Positions 1-7,776 of a DNA stretch of 44,732 nt are shown here, piece by piece. The stretch spans positions 1 to 44,732 of the forward strand of contig JBBRYK010000015.1 of NCBI GenBank assembly GCA_038237665.1. Direction: 5' to 3'. The notes below the pieces were generated by a model, which worked only from the letters and a program-made list of their open reading frames with translations, was not told the origin of the DNA and made no database searches. Each line of letters begins with the position of its first letter. The stretch's first letter is position 1. A program made the position numbers and the translations under genes. Origin of the DNA: JBBRYK01 sp038237665. Its GTDB lineage: Bacteria > Actinomycetota > Thermoleophilia > Gaiellales > Gaiellaceae.

Positions 1-69
1 CGGGAGCGACGGGACTCGAACCCGCGACCTCCGGCGTGACAGGCCGGAGGGTCGATCCGCTTGCTCCGA
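1..69 (-). tRNA. tRNA-Asp(GTC)-like sequence lacking a normal D-arm, possible pseudo-tRNA
   Basis: On the minus strand, positions 47 to 1 read as the 3' part of a tRNA: anticodon stem ccggc, seven-base loop with anticodon GTC, stem gccgg, a T-arm containing TTCGAGT, and an acceptor 3' strand ending at the window edge. The 5' side is degenerate. Positions 69-63 pair with only five of seven acceptor bases, and about 14 nt replace the usual D-arm, giving about 68 nt in all. Bacterial tRNAs normally need a D-arm, so this is either a decayed tRNA-Asp or a very unusual one. Any CCA end lies outside the window. Confidence 0.5.
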
Positions 70-171
70 TATGTTCGTGCGTATGTTGTCTGTATAGACA
101 GCAGATTCTGACATCACGGGGACCCCACCAGGGCGCGCTTAGGGGACCTGCACAACCGCCGAAAGCGCATG

Positions 172-193
172 GCTAAGCCACAAACGGCTTAGC
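172..193. terminator. 8-bp hairpin downstream of fabI
   Basis: A perfect inverted repeat, GCTAAGCC and GGCTTAGC around a 6-nt loop, lies 13 nt beyond the fabI stop codon. No T-run follows on the fabI strand, so it may be a weak or Rho-assisted 3' end. The rest of 70-205 shows no coding potential that I can see and is AT-richer than the surrounding genes. Confidence 0.4.
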
Positions 194-205
194 AGAGGGA
201 CGTCT

Positions 206-979
206 CTACATCCCCATCGCGTGGTAACCCGAGTCGACGTACAGCGTCGTCGCGGTCACGTTCGCCGCGTCGTCCGAGAGTAGGTACTCGGCCGCGGCCG
301 CCACGTCGTCGGCGGTGATGTGCCGGCGGAGAGGTGAGCGCTCCTCGACGATCGCCTCCATCGTCGGGAAGCCTGCGATCGAGCGCGCGGCGAGCGTCCG
401 CACGGGGCCGGCGGAGATCGCGTTCACGCGGATGTTCTTCGGGCCCAGGTCCCAGGCGAGGTAGCGAACCGATGCATCGAGGGCGGCCTTGGCGACCCCC
501 ATCACGTTGTAATGGGGCACGGCGCGCTCCCCGCCGAGGTAGGTCATCGTCACGATCGCGCCGCCCCCGGCCGCCTCCAGCAGCGGCTCTGCCGCCCGCG
601 AGACGGCGACGAGCGAGTACGCGCTCACATCCACGGCGAGCCAGAAGCGATCGCGCGGCGTATCCGTGAACCGGCCCTCGAGGTCCTCGGCGGCCGCGAA
701 GGCGACCGAGTGCACGACGAGGTCGAGGCCGCCGAGCGCCTCACCCGCCTCGGCGACGACACGCGTGACGTCGTCGTCGGAGCGAACGTCGCACTCGGTG
801 ACGAGCGGGCTGTCGACCGAGCCGGCGAGCTCCCGAACGGCGCTTTCGATCCGCTCGCCCTGGTAGGTGAACGCGAGGCGTGCTCCCGCACCGGCCAGGC
901 GGCGGGCGATCGCCCACGCGATCGAGCGTTTGTTCGCCACTCCGAAGATCAGACCGCGCTTGCCGGAGAAGTCGGCCAC
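206..979 (-). CDS. fabI: Enoyl-[acyl-carrier-protein] reductase (NADH), FabI
   Basis: The product (257 aa, GTG start) reduces the trans-2-enoyl-ACP double bond in the last step of each type II fatty-acid elongation cycle in the cytoplasm. The Rossmann N-terminus (GLIFGVANKRS, about residues 9-19) is the FabI version of the nucleotide site. The active-site signature TYLGGERAVPHYNVMGVAK gives Tyr147, Tyr157 and Lys164. Length matches the family (about 255-265 aa). An upstream in-frame extension runs antisense into the subtilase gene and is not credible, so the start is placed just before ADFSGKRGL. No clear Shine-Dalgarno is seen; TTGAAT lies 6 nt upstream as a weak -10 candidate. Divergent from the subtilase. 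Confidence 0.93.
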   Translation of the reverse strand: MADFSGKRGLIFGVANKRSIAWAIARRLAGAGARLAFTYQGERIESAVRELAGSVDSPLVTECDVRSDDDVTRVVAEAGEALGGLDLVVHSVAFAAAEDLEGRFTDTPRDRFWLAVDVSAYSLVAVSRAAEPLLEAAGGGAIVTMTYLGGERAVPHYNVMGVAKAALDASVRYLAWDLGPKNIRVNAISAGPVRTLAARSIAGFPTMEAIVEERSPLRRHITADDVAAAAEYLLSDDAANVTATTLYVDSGYHAMGM

Positions 980-1017
980 CCGGGGATTCAACCACGGAGG
1001 AGGGACGTTTTTTCGGC

Positions 1018-1023
1018 TACCGT
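1018..1023 (+). promoter_or_regulatory. Leaderless-type -10 box (TACCGT) for the subtilase
   Basis: TACCGT ends 7 nt before the TTG at 1031. It fits the TANNNT pattern found in front of many genes in this window, and it is the main reason for choosing that TTG. No convincing -35 box is visible. Confidence 0.5.
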
Positions 1024-1030
1024 TCACGCC

Positions 1031-4000
1031 TTGCGCCGCCCCATCGTGCTCCTCGTTCTCGTTGCGGCGCTGATCACCACCGCGAACGCTGCAGCCGCCA
1101 CCAGGCCGGGCTTCCGCTCGCTGGGCGCGTACCCGCTCGACCGGAGCCGCGACGGGCGGCAGCTCCCGCGGCTGCGCACCGGCACGATCCAGATCCCCAA
1201 GGGCCATGCGCAGTCGCTCGTCACCGTGATCGTCGACCTGCCTCTGCCGGCGCTCGCTCTCCGGGCGGACAACGCGATGCACGCCGACGTCCTGGACGTC
1301 TCCGCCCGCTCGTCGCAGGCGTATCTCGCGCGCGTGGACGCGGCGCAGACGCGAGCGATCTCGCAGCTCAAGGCCGCCGTGCCAGAGGCGACGGTCGACT
1401 ACCGGTATCGCGTGATCATGGACGCACTCGCCGTGACGCTGCCGAACCGGAAGCTGCCGACCCTGATCGGGCAGAGTTTCGTCAAGCGCGTCTACCCGTC
1501 CGCCCGCTACACGCTCGACCTGAACGAGAGCCCCTCGGTGATCGGGGCGGAGCTGCTCGAGTCGGCAACCGGCGCCCGAGGCGACGGGATCAAGATCGGA
1601 ATCGTCGACGACGGGGTCGATCCGACCAACCCGTTCTTCAATCCGGCCGGCTTCCAGTACCCGGCCGGCTTCCCGCGGGGTCAGACGCAGTTCACGACGC
1701 CGAAGGTGATCGTGGCCCGGGCGTTCCCCGGCCCAGGCTCCGGAGCCGGCGGGAAGCTGGCGCTCGACCGCAAGGCCTCGTTCCACGGTACGCACGTGTC
1801 CGGGATCGCCGCCGGCGACGCGGGCACCTCCGCGCCCGCCGGGCGCGACCATCCTCCGATTGCCGGCCTGACCGGGATCGCTCCGCGCGCGTACATCGGC
1901 AACTACCGCGTCTTCAACACACCGACGCCCGCCGGCAACAGCGCGACGACGGCGCAGATCGTGGCCGCCTTCGAGTCGGCCGTATCCGATGGGATGCAGG
2001 TGATCAACTTCTCCGGCGGGGCGCCCGAGCTCCCGCCGCTGAGCGACGCGCTGATCGAGGCAACGCACGGCACGACGAAGGCGGGAGTCGTGGTCTCGAT
2101 CTCCGCCGGCAACGACCGTTCGGAGTTCGGTCTCGGCTCCGTCGGCACGCCCGGCACGGCGCCGGACGCGATCACCGTCGCCGCGGTCTCGAACACGCAC
2201 GTGTTCGCGCAGGCGTTGACCGTGACCAGCCCTCCCGTGCCGGGAGGCCTGCCGCAGATCCCGTTCGAGCCGAGCTTCACCCCGGTTCCGCCCGCCTGGG
2301 TGACCGCCGACCAGACGCTCGTCGACGTCTCGACGATCCAGGGGACGGACGGGAAGCCGGTCGATCCGTACCTCTGCGGCCCGGCGAGCGACCCGAACAA
2401 GGTCGTCTCGACGCTTCCGAGCGGCTCGCTCTCCGGCTCGATCGCCTTCGTCTCGCGCGGCTACTGCTCCTTCCTCTCCAAGTCGCAGCGCGCCAAGGCC
2501 GCGGGGGCGACCGGGATCATCCTGATCGACAACCGGCCGGGCGAGACGTCGATCGTTCCCGTGCCGCTGGTCGTTCCGGGCGGGATGATCTCCGACCTGG
2601 ACGGCCAGAAGCTTCGCGCGGCGATGCAGTCGAGCGGCGGCCGCGCGCAGATCAAGGTCGGCGTCGATCCCCTGCAGATCGAGACCGGCCGCAGCGGCAT
2701 TCCGGCGTACTTCTCCTCGGGCGGCCCCACCTCGTACGCGCACGCGCTGAAGCCGGACATCGCCGCGCCCGGCCAGCAGATCCTCTCCTCGACCCTGCCC
2801 GAGTTCGCCGGCTCGCCGTTCGCCGTCTTCGACGGGACGAGCATGGCAGCGCCGCACATCGCCGGCGCCGCGGCCATCCTGCGGCAGCGCCACCCCGGCT
2901 GGACGCCCGGGCAGATCAAGTCGGCGCTGATGGTGAGCGCACGACCCGCCTACGCCGACACGGGTCGAACGGCCGAGGCACCGGTGCTCCTGGAGGGCGC
3001 CGGGCTCGCCTATCTGCCGGCAGCCGACGACCCGAAGATCTTCACCGAGCCCCAGTCGGTCTCACTGCCCGACGTGAACGCAAATCATGGTGCGGCCACG
3101 GAGAGCCAGCTCGTTCAGATCACCGATGCGGGTGACGGCGCCGGCACCTGGTCCGTGAGTGTGTTGCCTCAGTCGGCAACTACCGGTGTCGGCATCGATG
3201 TCGCCGGCTTCGTCTCGGTGCCGCCAGGCGGCGTCGTGTCGCTGCCGATCGGCGCGCACGTGAACGCCGACGCAGCGCCGGGCGAGCAGTTCGGCTTCAT
3301 CGTCCTGACGCGCGGCTCGGACGTGCGACGGATCCCGTACTTTCTGCTCGTCTCGCGGTCCGGGCTCGAAAGCGCCAAGGCCGTGGAGCTCAAGCCGTTC
3401 CAGATCGGCTCGACCGTGCAGGGCACGTCGCGGGCGAACGTCTACAAGTATCCGAGCACGCCGTTCGGCGCGGCCTCGAACTTCGTCGGGCCGACCATGA
3501 ACGAGGACGGCGCAGAGAAGCTTTACGTCACGCACCTGAACAAGAAAGCGGCCAACATCGGCGTGTCGGTGACGGCCGAGTCGGCAGGCTCGCTGATCGA
3601 CCCGTGGTTCCTCGGCTCGCCGAACGAGGACGACGTGCTCGGCTACATGGGCACGCCGGTCAACGTCAACGCCTACATGTTCGACTTCCGGTTCGACATC
3701 GGCGCCGCCGGCCAGCAGAACCCGCAGCCGGGCACGTACTACATCTCGGTCGACTCGGGCCGCGACCGGGTCACCGGCAAGCGTCTGGCCGGTTCGTTCC
3801 TGCTGCACTCGTGGGTGAACGACGTGAAGCCGCCGAAGGTGCAGGTCGTGACCCAGCGGGTCACCGCCGGGCACCCGATGATCGTCGTCCGCGCGACTGA
3901 CGCGGGCTCGGGGGTCGACCCGTTTTCGCTCGTCTTCGCCTATGCGCGCGTCCTGATCGGTGCGGCCGCGTACGACCCGGTGTCCGGCCTGGTGTTCCTT

Positions 4001-4432
4001 CCCCTGCCCGCGGCGGCTCCCGCGCTCAGCGCAGGTAAGACGGCAACGATCTCGGTCGCAAGCGACTACCAGGAGACCAAGAACCTCGACCAGGCGACCG
4101 CGAATCCGCTGCCGAACACGACCTTCCGCCCGAGTCGGCTCACGGTCGTGAACGGCCCAACCGCGACGTGGCTTCTGCCCGTCTCGGACGCGTGCGCACC
4201 CGCGTCGACGCGGCTTCTGGCCGCCGCCGGCTCGACGAAGCCGCTCACGGCCGTCGCGTTCTTCGACGGCAACCGCAAGATCGCCGTCGTCAAGAAGGGC
4301 GTGCTGGGCCTGTACGCGGCGACCTGGAAGCCGCAGGGGGCAAAGGGCAGCAAGCACGTCCTGCGCGTGCTCGCCGTCGACGGGGCCGGACGCACGGCGT
4401 CGGCGACGCGCACCGTCCGCAGGTGCAAGTAA
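1031..4432 (+). CDS. Secreted subtilisin-like serine protease (S8) with PA domain
   Basis: A large (1133 aa) exported endopeptidase. A signal peptide of two arginines and a hydrophobic core occupies about residues 1-24, followed by an inhibitor-I9-like propeptide region to about 150. The catalytic triad is visible: Asp193 in GIVDDGVDP, His252 in FHGTHVSGIAAG and Ser604 in DGTSMAAPHIAG. A protease-associated (PA) insert lies between His and Ser (about 470-560, around SIAFVSRGYCSFLSKSQRAK). The last 500 residues look like beta-sandwich domains, ending in a Cys-containing tail. The TTG start is chosen because it precedes the signal peptide and lies 7 nt after a TACCGT box. The 3' end overlaps the SDR gene by 10 bp. 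The substrate is unknown. Confidence 0.88.
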   Translation: MRRPIVLLVLVAALITTANAAAATRPGFRSLGAYPLDRSRDGRQLPRLRTGTIQIPKGHAQSLVTVIVDLPLPALALRADNAMHADVLDVSARSSQAYLARVDAAQTRAISQLKAAVPEATVDYRYRVIMDALAVTLPNRKLPTLIGQSFVKRVYPSARYTLDLNESPSVIGAELLESATGARGDGIKIGIVDDGVDPTNPFFNPAGFQYPAGFPRGQTQFTTPKVIVARAFPGPGSGAGGKLALDRKASFHGTHVSGIAAGDAGTSAPAGRDHPPIAGLTGIAPRAYIGNYRVFNTPTPAGNSATTAQIVAAFESAVSDGMQVINFSGGAPELPPLSDALIEATHGTTKAGVVVSISAGNDRSEFGLGSVGTPGTAPDAITVAAVSNTHVFAQALTVTSPPVPGGLPQIPFEPSFTPVPPAWVTADQTLVDVSTIQGTDGKPVDPYLCGPASDPNKVVSTLPSGSLSGSIAFVSRGYCSFLSKSQRAKAAGATGIILIDNRPGETSIVPVPLVVPGGMISDLDGQKLRAAMQSSGGRAQIKVGVDPLQIETGRSGIPAYFSSGGPTSYAHALKPDIAAPGQQILSSTLPEFAGSPFAVFDGTSMAAPHIAGAAAILRQRHPGWTPGQIKSALMVSARPAYADTGRTAEAPVLLEGAGLAYLPAADDPKIFTEPQSVSLPDVNANHGAATESQLVQITDAGDGAGTWSVSVLPQSATTGVGIDVAGFVSVPPGGVVSLPIGAHVNADAAPGEQFGFIVLTRGSDVRRIPYFLLVSRSGLESAKAVELKPFQIGSTVQGTSRANVYKYPSTPFGAASNFVGPTMNEDGAEKLYVTHLNKKAANIGVSVTAESAGSLIDPWFLGSPNEDDVLGYMGTPVNVNAYMFDFRFDIGAAGQQNPQPGTYYISVDSGRDRVTGKRLAGSFLLHSWVNDVKPPKVQVVTQRVTAGHPMIVVRATDAGSGVDPFSLVFAYARVLIGAAAYDPVSGLVFLPLPAAAPALSAGKTATISVASDYQETKNLDQATANPLPNTTFRPSRLTVVNGPTATWLLPVSDACAPASTRLLAAAGSTKPLTAVAFFDGNRKIAVVKKGVLGLYAATWKPQGAKGSKHVLRVLAVDGAGRTASATRTVRRCK

Positions 4433-5211
4433 CCGGCCGCGACTCGCGCCAGGTCGCCGTGATCACCGGCGCCTCGAGCGGGATCGGGGCGGCCCTCGCG
4501 CGTCAACTCGCCGCCCGCGGCTGGTTGGTCGTCGGCGTCGCCCGCCGCGAGGAGCGCCTGCAGGAGCTCGTCGCCGAGATCGGCGGCGAGTACGAGGTCT
4601 GCGACGTCGCCGACTGGGCTGCCGTCGATCGCCTGGCCGCGGCGGTGACCGAGCGCCATCCGGCCGTCCACCTGCTGGTCAACAACGCGGGAATTCCGGC
4701 CCGGACGAGCTTCTTCGGGAGCGATCCCGATCGGATCGAGGAGGTGATGCGAGTCAACTACCTCGGCGGCGTGTGGTGCCTTCGTGCGTTCCTGCCTGCA
4801 CTTGAGGCTGCGACGCCGTCCGATGTCGTCAACGTGGTCTCGGTCGCCGGGACGGTCGCCTATCCGGCGGGCGGCCCGTACGCGGCGACGAAGCATGCCC
4901 AGCTGGCGTTTTCGCGCTCGACCGCGGCCGAGCTCCGAGGGCGCGGGATCCGCGTGCACACGATCCTCCCGGGCTTCGTCGAGACCGAAGGGTTCCCCCA
5001 GCGCACGAAGCTGCAGAGCCGGCTCGCCCGCCGGCTCGTGCTGGAGCCCGAGGACGTCGCCCGCGCGATCGTGCGGGCGATCGAGCGCGACCGCATCGAG
5101 GTCTACGTTCCGAGGATCTACCGCGGCCCTGCCCTCCTCCAGGCGCTCGCTCCGCGTCTGCTCACCCGGTTGCTCGCGCGCCGGGACTGGCGCAGCGGAA
5201 ACCGGCCCTAA
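4423..5211 (+). CDS. Short-chain dehydrogenase/reductase (SDR)
   Basis: A classical SDR oxidoreductase of 262 aa. The nucleotide-binding motif TGASSGIG spans residues 15-22, the structural NNAG motif residues 87-90, and the catalytic Ser140, Tyr153 and Lys157 are present (YAATK). The C-terminus is rich in Arg and Leu. It starts at a GTG inside the last codons of the subtilase gene (10-bp overlap), so translation is probably coupled. The substrate cannot be inferred. Pairing a cytoplasmic SDR with a secreted protease has no obvious metabolic logic. Confidence 0.88.
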   Translation: MQVTGRDSRQVAVITGASSGIGAALARQLAARGWLVVGVARREERLQELVAEIGGEYEVCDVADWAAVDRLAAAVTERHPAVHLLVNNAGIPARTSFFGSDPDRIEEVMRVNYLGGVWCLRAFLPALEAATPSDVVNVVSVAGTVAYPAGGPYAATKHAQLAFSRSTAAELRGRGIRVHTILPGFVETEGFPQRTKLQSRLARRLVLEPEDVARAIVRAIERDRIEVYVPRIYRGPALLQALAPRLLTRLLARRDWRSGNRP

Positions 5212-5214
5212 CGC

Positions 5215-5220
5215 TAGGCT
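5215..5220 (+). promoter_or_regulatory. Leaderless-type -10 box (TAGGCT)
   Basis: TAGGCT ends 6 nt before the GTG at 5227, just after the SDR stop codon. It fits the TANNNT short-spacing pattern of the window. Confidence 0.45.
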
Positions 5221-5226
5221 CTTTCC

Positions 5227-5520
5227 GTGAAGATCGAACTCCTGTACTGGGAGGGGTGCCCGTCGTACCCCGAGGCGCGGCAACTGCTCGAGGACATCAT
5301 CAACGGCTCGGGCGATGTCGAGATGCTCGAGGTCACGACGCAGGAGGAGGCCGACGCGCTCCGCTTCCCGGGCTCGCCGACGATCCGTGTCGACGGCGTC
5401 GACGTCGACCCCGAGGGTGCCAAGGGGCGGGCATCGCTCAGTTGCCGCATCTACTACCTCCCTGACGGTCGCGTCTCGCCGGTGCCGAGCCGCGAGGTGC
5501 TGGAAGGCGCGCTTCGATGA
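5227..5520 (+). CDS. Small thioredoxin-fold protein with a single CPSYPEA motif
   Basis: A 97-aa protein starting MKIELLYWEGCPSYPEA. The beta strand plus CP loop resembles small thioredoxin-like domains of the alkylmercury-lyase-helper/DF family type. Only one redox-loop cysteine (Cys11) is present; a second Cys (in SLSCRIY) lies about 65 residues later, where a cis-Pro-containing fold would be closing. It overlaps the next gene as ATGA, so the two are probably co-translated. A redox or metal-relay role is plausible but not shown. Confidence 0.7.
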   Translation: MKIELLYWEGCPSYPEARQLLEDIINGSGDVEMLEVTTQEEADALRFPGSPTIRVDGVDVDPEGAKGRASLSCRIYYLPDGRVSPVPSREVLEGALR

Positions 5521-6047
5521 CGATCGCGCTCGGAGCCGAAGCCCCGCCGTTCGATCTCCCCGGCGTCGACGGGGCGAACCACGCGCTCAGCGACTACTCG
5601 GAGTTCCCGGCGCTGGCCGTGGTCTGGTCGTGCAACCACTGTCCGTACGTCCAGGCCTGGGAAGGCCGGATGAAGCAGATCCAGTCCGACTACGCCGACC
5701 GCGGGTTCCGCCTCGTCGCGATCAACTCGAACGACGCCCGTGCCTACCCGGAGGATTCGTTCGAGGAGATGTGCGGCCGGGCGCAGGAGCAGGGCTTCAA
5801 CTTCGCCTACCTCTCCGACGAGGACCAGTCGGTCGTGAACGCCTACGGCGCGGAGCGCACGCCCGAGGTCTTCCTCTTCGACGGCGATCGCAGGCTGGTC
5901 TACCACGGCGCGATCGACGACTCGCGGAACGAGGACGCGGTTACGACGCACTACCTCCGCGACGCGATCGACGCCGTCCTCGCGGGGCACGCACCGGCGG
6001 TCGCCGACACGATGCCGGTCGGCTGCACCATCAAGTTTCGGGCCTAG
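5517..6047 (+). CDS. Thioredoxin-family peroxiredoxin-like protein (CNHCPYV type)
   Basis: A 176-aa AhpC/TSA-like thioredoxin fold protein. After APPFDLPGVDG it carries the CNHCPYV active-site loop (Cys39, Cys42), then typical strands (VVNAYGAERTPEVFLFD, with the cis-Pro loop TPE) and a C-terminal GCTIKF motif with a third Cys. These are hallmarks of the thioredoxin family often annotated as cytoplasmic thiol oxidoreductase/peroxiredoxin. No signal peptide. ATG start overlaps the preceding stop (ATGA). Its stop codon shares the palindrome CTAG (6044-6047) with the stop codon of the convergent methyltransferase gene. Confidence 0.85.
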   Translation: MTIALGAEAPPFDLPGVDGANHALSDYSEFPALAVVWSCNHCPYVQAWEGRMKQIQSDYADRGFRLVAINSNDARAYPEDSFEEMCGRAQEQGFNFAYLSDEDQSVVNAYGAERTPEVFLFDGDRRLVYHGAIDDSRNEDAVTTHYLRDAIDAVLAGHAPAVADTMPVGCTIKFRA

Positions 6048-6754
6048 ATACCGGGCTTCCGGAGCAGGTACCAGGCGACCGTCGCCGCGTAGCCGGGCGG
6101 CGCAAGCGCCCGCGCCCGCTCGCGATCGTCGCCCTCACAGGCGGCCAGGTCGAGGTAGGACTCCAGCTCCCGCGGTTCCGTCACCACTCGCGCGTTCCTC
6201 AGGACGAGGTCGTTCGATTCGAACAGGCCGATCAGGTCGACATCGGCGAGGACTCGGGTCGTCGAGGCGTCGCGGGCACGCTCGAAGCGGTTGAGCTCGA
6301 AGGCCGCAATCGGGTCGACAGGCGCGATCTGGTCGATGACGAGAACGAGCCCGCCCGGCCTCGTCACCCGTGCCAGCTCGGCGACGGCGAGCTCCGGGCG
6401 CGCGACATGGTGGAGCGTCCGCAGGCTGCCGGCGACGTCGAAGGATCCGCCGTCCAGGTCGAGGCTCGTCACGTTGCCTTCGACGAACTGGACGTTGGGG
6501 AACTCCCCACCGCGGCGGCGTCCCTGCTCGAGAAGCTCCGGAACGAGATCGACGGCGACCACCTCGCGAACGAGCGGAGCGAGCGCAAAAGCCAGGGCGC
6601 CGGTCCCCGTGCCGGCGTCGAGCACGCGCTCGTCGCCGCTCGGAGCGAGAAAGCTCTGGAGGTCGGCGCGCAGAGCTTCGCGCCGGGTTTCCTCGAGCTT
6701 GCCGATCTTCTCGGCCGTTGCCGAGAAGCGCGCGTGGAGCGGATCGTCGCTCAT
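6044..6754 (-). CDS. Class I SAM-dependent methyltransferase
   Basis: A 236-aa Rossmann methyltransferase. Motif I (VLDAGTGTGALA, residues 44-55) binds S-adenosylmethionine. The acidic VVAVDLVPELLEQ strand, the LRTLHHV region and RPGGLVLVIDQIAPVD (post-III) follow, as in the Methyltransf_11 / UbiE-like group. The substrate is not identifiable. ATG overlaps the stop of the upstream nucleotidyltransferase gene (ATGA), making it the last gene of the minus-strand operon that begins at 11315. Confidence 0.85.
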   Translation of the reverse strand: MSDDPLHARFSATAEKIGKLEETRREALRADLQSFLAPSGDERVLDAGTGTGALAFALAPLVREVVAVDLVPELLEQGRRRGGEFPNVQFVEGNVTSLDLDGGSFDVAGSLRTLHHVARPELAVAELARVTRPGGLVLVIDQIAPVDPIAAFELNRFERARDASTTRVLADVDLIGLFESNDLVLRNARVVTEPRELESYLDLAACEGDDRERARALAPPGYAATVAWYLLRKPGI

Positions 6755-7776
6755 ACGCTGAATTCTCGCCGGACGAGCGCCATCGCGTCGTCACGGGTCG
6801 TGATCGTCCCGACCGCTCGCTCCTCGGCGATCCGCTCGAGGGCCCGGCCGATCTCGGGCCCGGCGGGCAGGCCGAGCTCGTCCCCGCGAAGCAGCGGCTT
6901 CGCCGGCTCCTCTTCCCGGGCCCGCCGCACCGCGTCCGCGTGCTCCTCGGCGCCCTGAAGCGCGAGCGCCTCGAGCGCCCACGGCTCGGTCCGGCGGCGG
7001 AAACGGTGAACGGCCCTGGGGGAGCCCTCCTCCGGCGGCGTGCTCCGTCGCAGCAGCGTGATCGCGTACTGGCGCAGCCGGCGCGAGATCGGCAGCTGGC
7101 CGACGCTGTCCCCGAGAAACGCGACGAGCCGGTACTCAGGCGTGTCGATCGCTCCGGCGCGGTCGGCGCGCTCGAGGCTCCCGCCGAGCTGTTCGAGCAG
7201 CCCCAGCTCGTCGAGGCGGCGCCAGCCGCTCACGGAGAGGCGCTCGAGCTCGCCGAGGATCCGCTCTCCCGCGGCGCGCGTGACGAGGGCTGCCTGCTCG
7301 CCCACCAGCCGCTCCGTTCGCGGCTCGAGCCGGAAGCCGAGCTCGTCCTCGAACCTGACGGCGCGGAGCAGCCGCAGGGGGTCGTTCTCGAAGACGCGTG
7401 CCGACACGGCCCGGACGATCCGCTCCTCGAGGTCGCTTCGACCCTCGAAGGGGTCGGCCGGCTCGCCGCCGGCCAGCGGAAGCGCGATTGCGTTGATCGT
7501 GAAGTCGCGCGTCGCCAGGTCGTCCTCGATCGCGCCCGGGAGCGGCGTGAAGTCGACCGTGCGTTCGTCGTGAACGACCCGCCAGGCTCCGTGCCGCTCC
7601 GAGAGTGGGAACGGAGCGCCGCCGACCCGCTTTGCGAAGGCCCGCGCCGCTCGCTCCGGCTCCGCGCAGGCGACGTCGAGGTCGACGATCGGCCGGCCGA
7701 GCAGCTCGTCGCGGACTGCCCCACCGACGATCCAGGCCTCCTCGCCGTGGAGCACCTCCCGGATCGGCTCAATCAT
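6751..7776 (-). CDS. cca: CCA tRNA nucleotidyltransferase / poly(A) polymerase family (class II)
   Basis: A 341-aa class II nucleotidyltransferase. The head has GGAVRDELLG (residues 18-27) with the metal-binding DLD (Asp32, Asp34), the RDFTINAIAL motif, and ENDPLRLLRAVRFEDELGF from the neck domain. It probably adds or repairs the tRNA 3' CCA end. It is shorter than many CCA enzymes and has no recognisable HD domain, so an A-adding or CC-adding specialisation cannot be excluded. ATG at 7776 overlaps the alr stop by 8 bp; longer in-frame extensions would run into alr. Confidence 0.85.
   Translation of the reverse strand: MIEPIREVLHGEEAWIVGGAVRDELLGRPIVDLDVACAEPERAARAFAKRVGGAPFPLSERHGAWRVVHDERTVDFTPLPGAIEDDLATRDFTINAIALPLAGGEPADPFEGRSDLEERIVRAVSARVFENDPLRLLRAVRFEDELGFRLEPRTERLVGEQAALVTRAAGERILGELERLSVSGWRRLDELGLLEQLGGSLERADRAGAIDTPEYRLVAFLGDSVGQLPISRRLRQYAITLLRRSTPPEEGSPRAVHRFRRRTEPWALEALALQGAEEHADAVRRAREEEPAKPLLRGDELGLPAGPEIGRALERIAEERAVGTITTRDDAMALVRREFSV

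Noticed and set aside
1..205. Interpretation of the tRNA-Asp-like sequence as an attachment site of an integrated element
   Set aside because: With the tRNA 3' end pointing left, an element would have to occupy the core-gene side; no integrase or phage gene is present within the window.
973..992. TTGAAT as a leaderless promoter of fabI
   Set aside because: Spacing (6 nt) fits but the most conserved second-position A is missing; not strong enough to list.
980..2893. Long minus-strand open frame continuing upstream of fabI, antisense to the subtilase
   Set aside because: A GC-skewed shadow frame: Arg/Gly/Asp-rich with no motifs, while the plus strand encodes an unmistakable S8 protease.
3062..4357. 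A 431-codon minus-strand open frame under the subtilase C-terminus
   Set aside because: Composition typical of high-GC antisense frames; no start context or motif.
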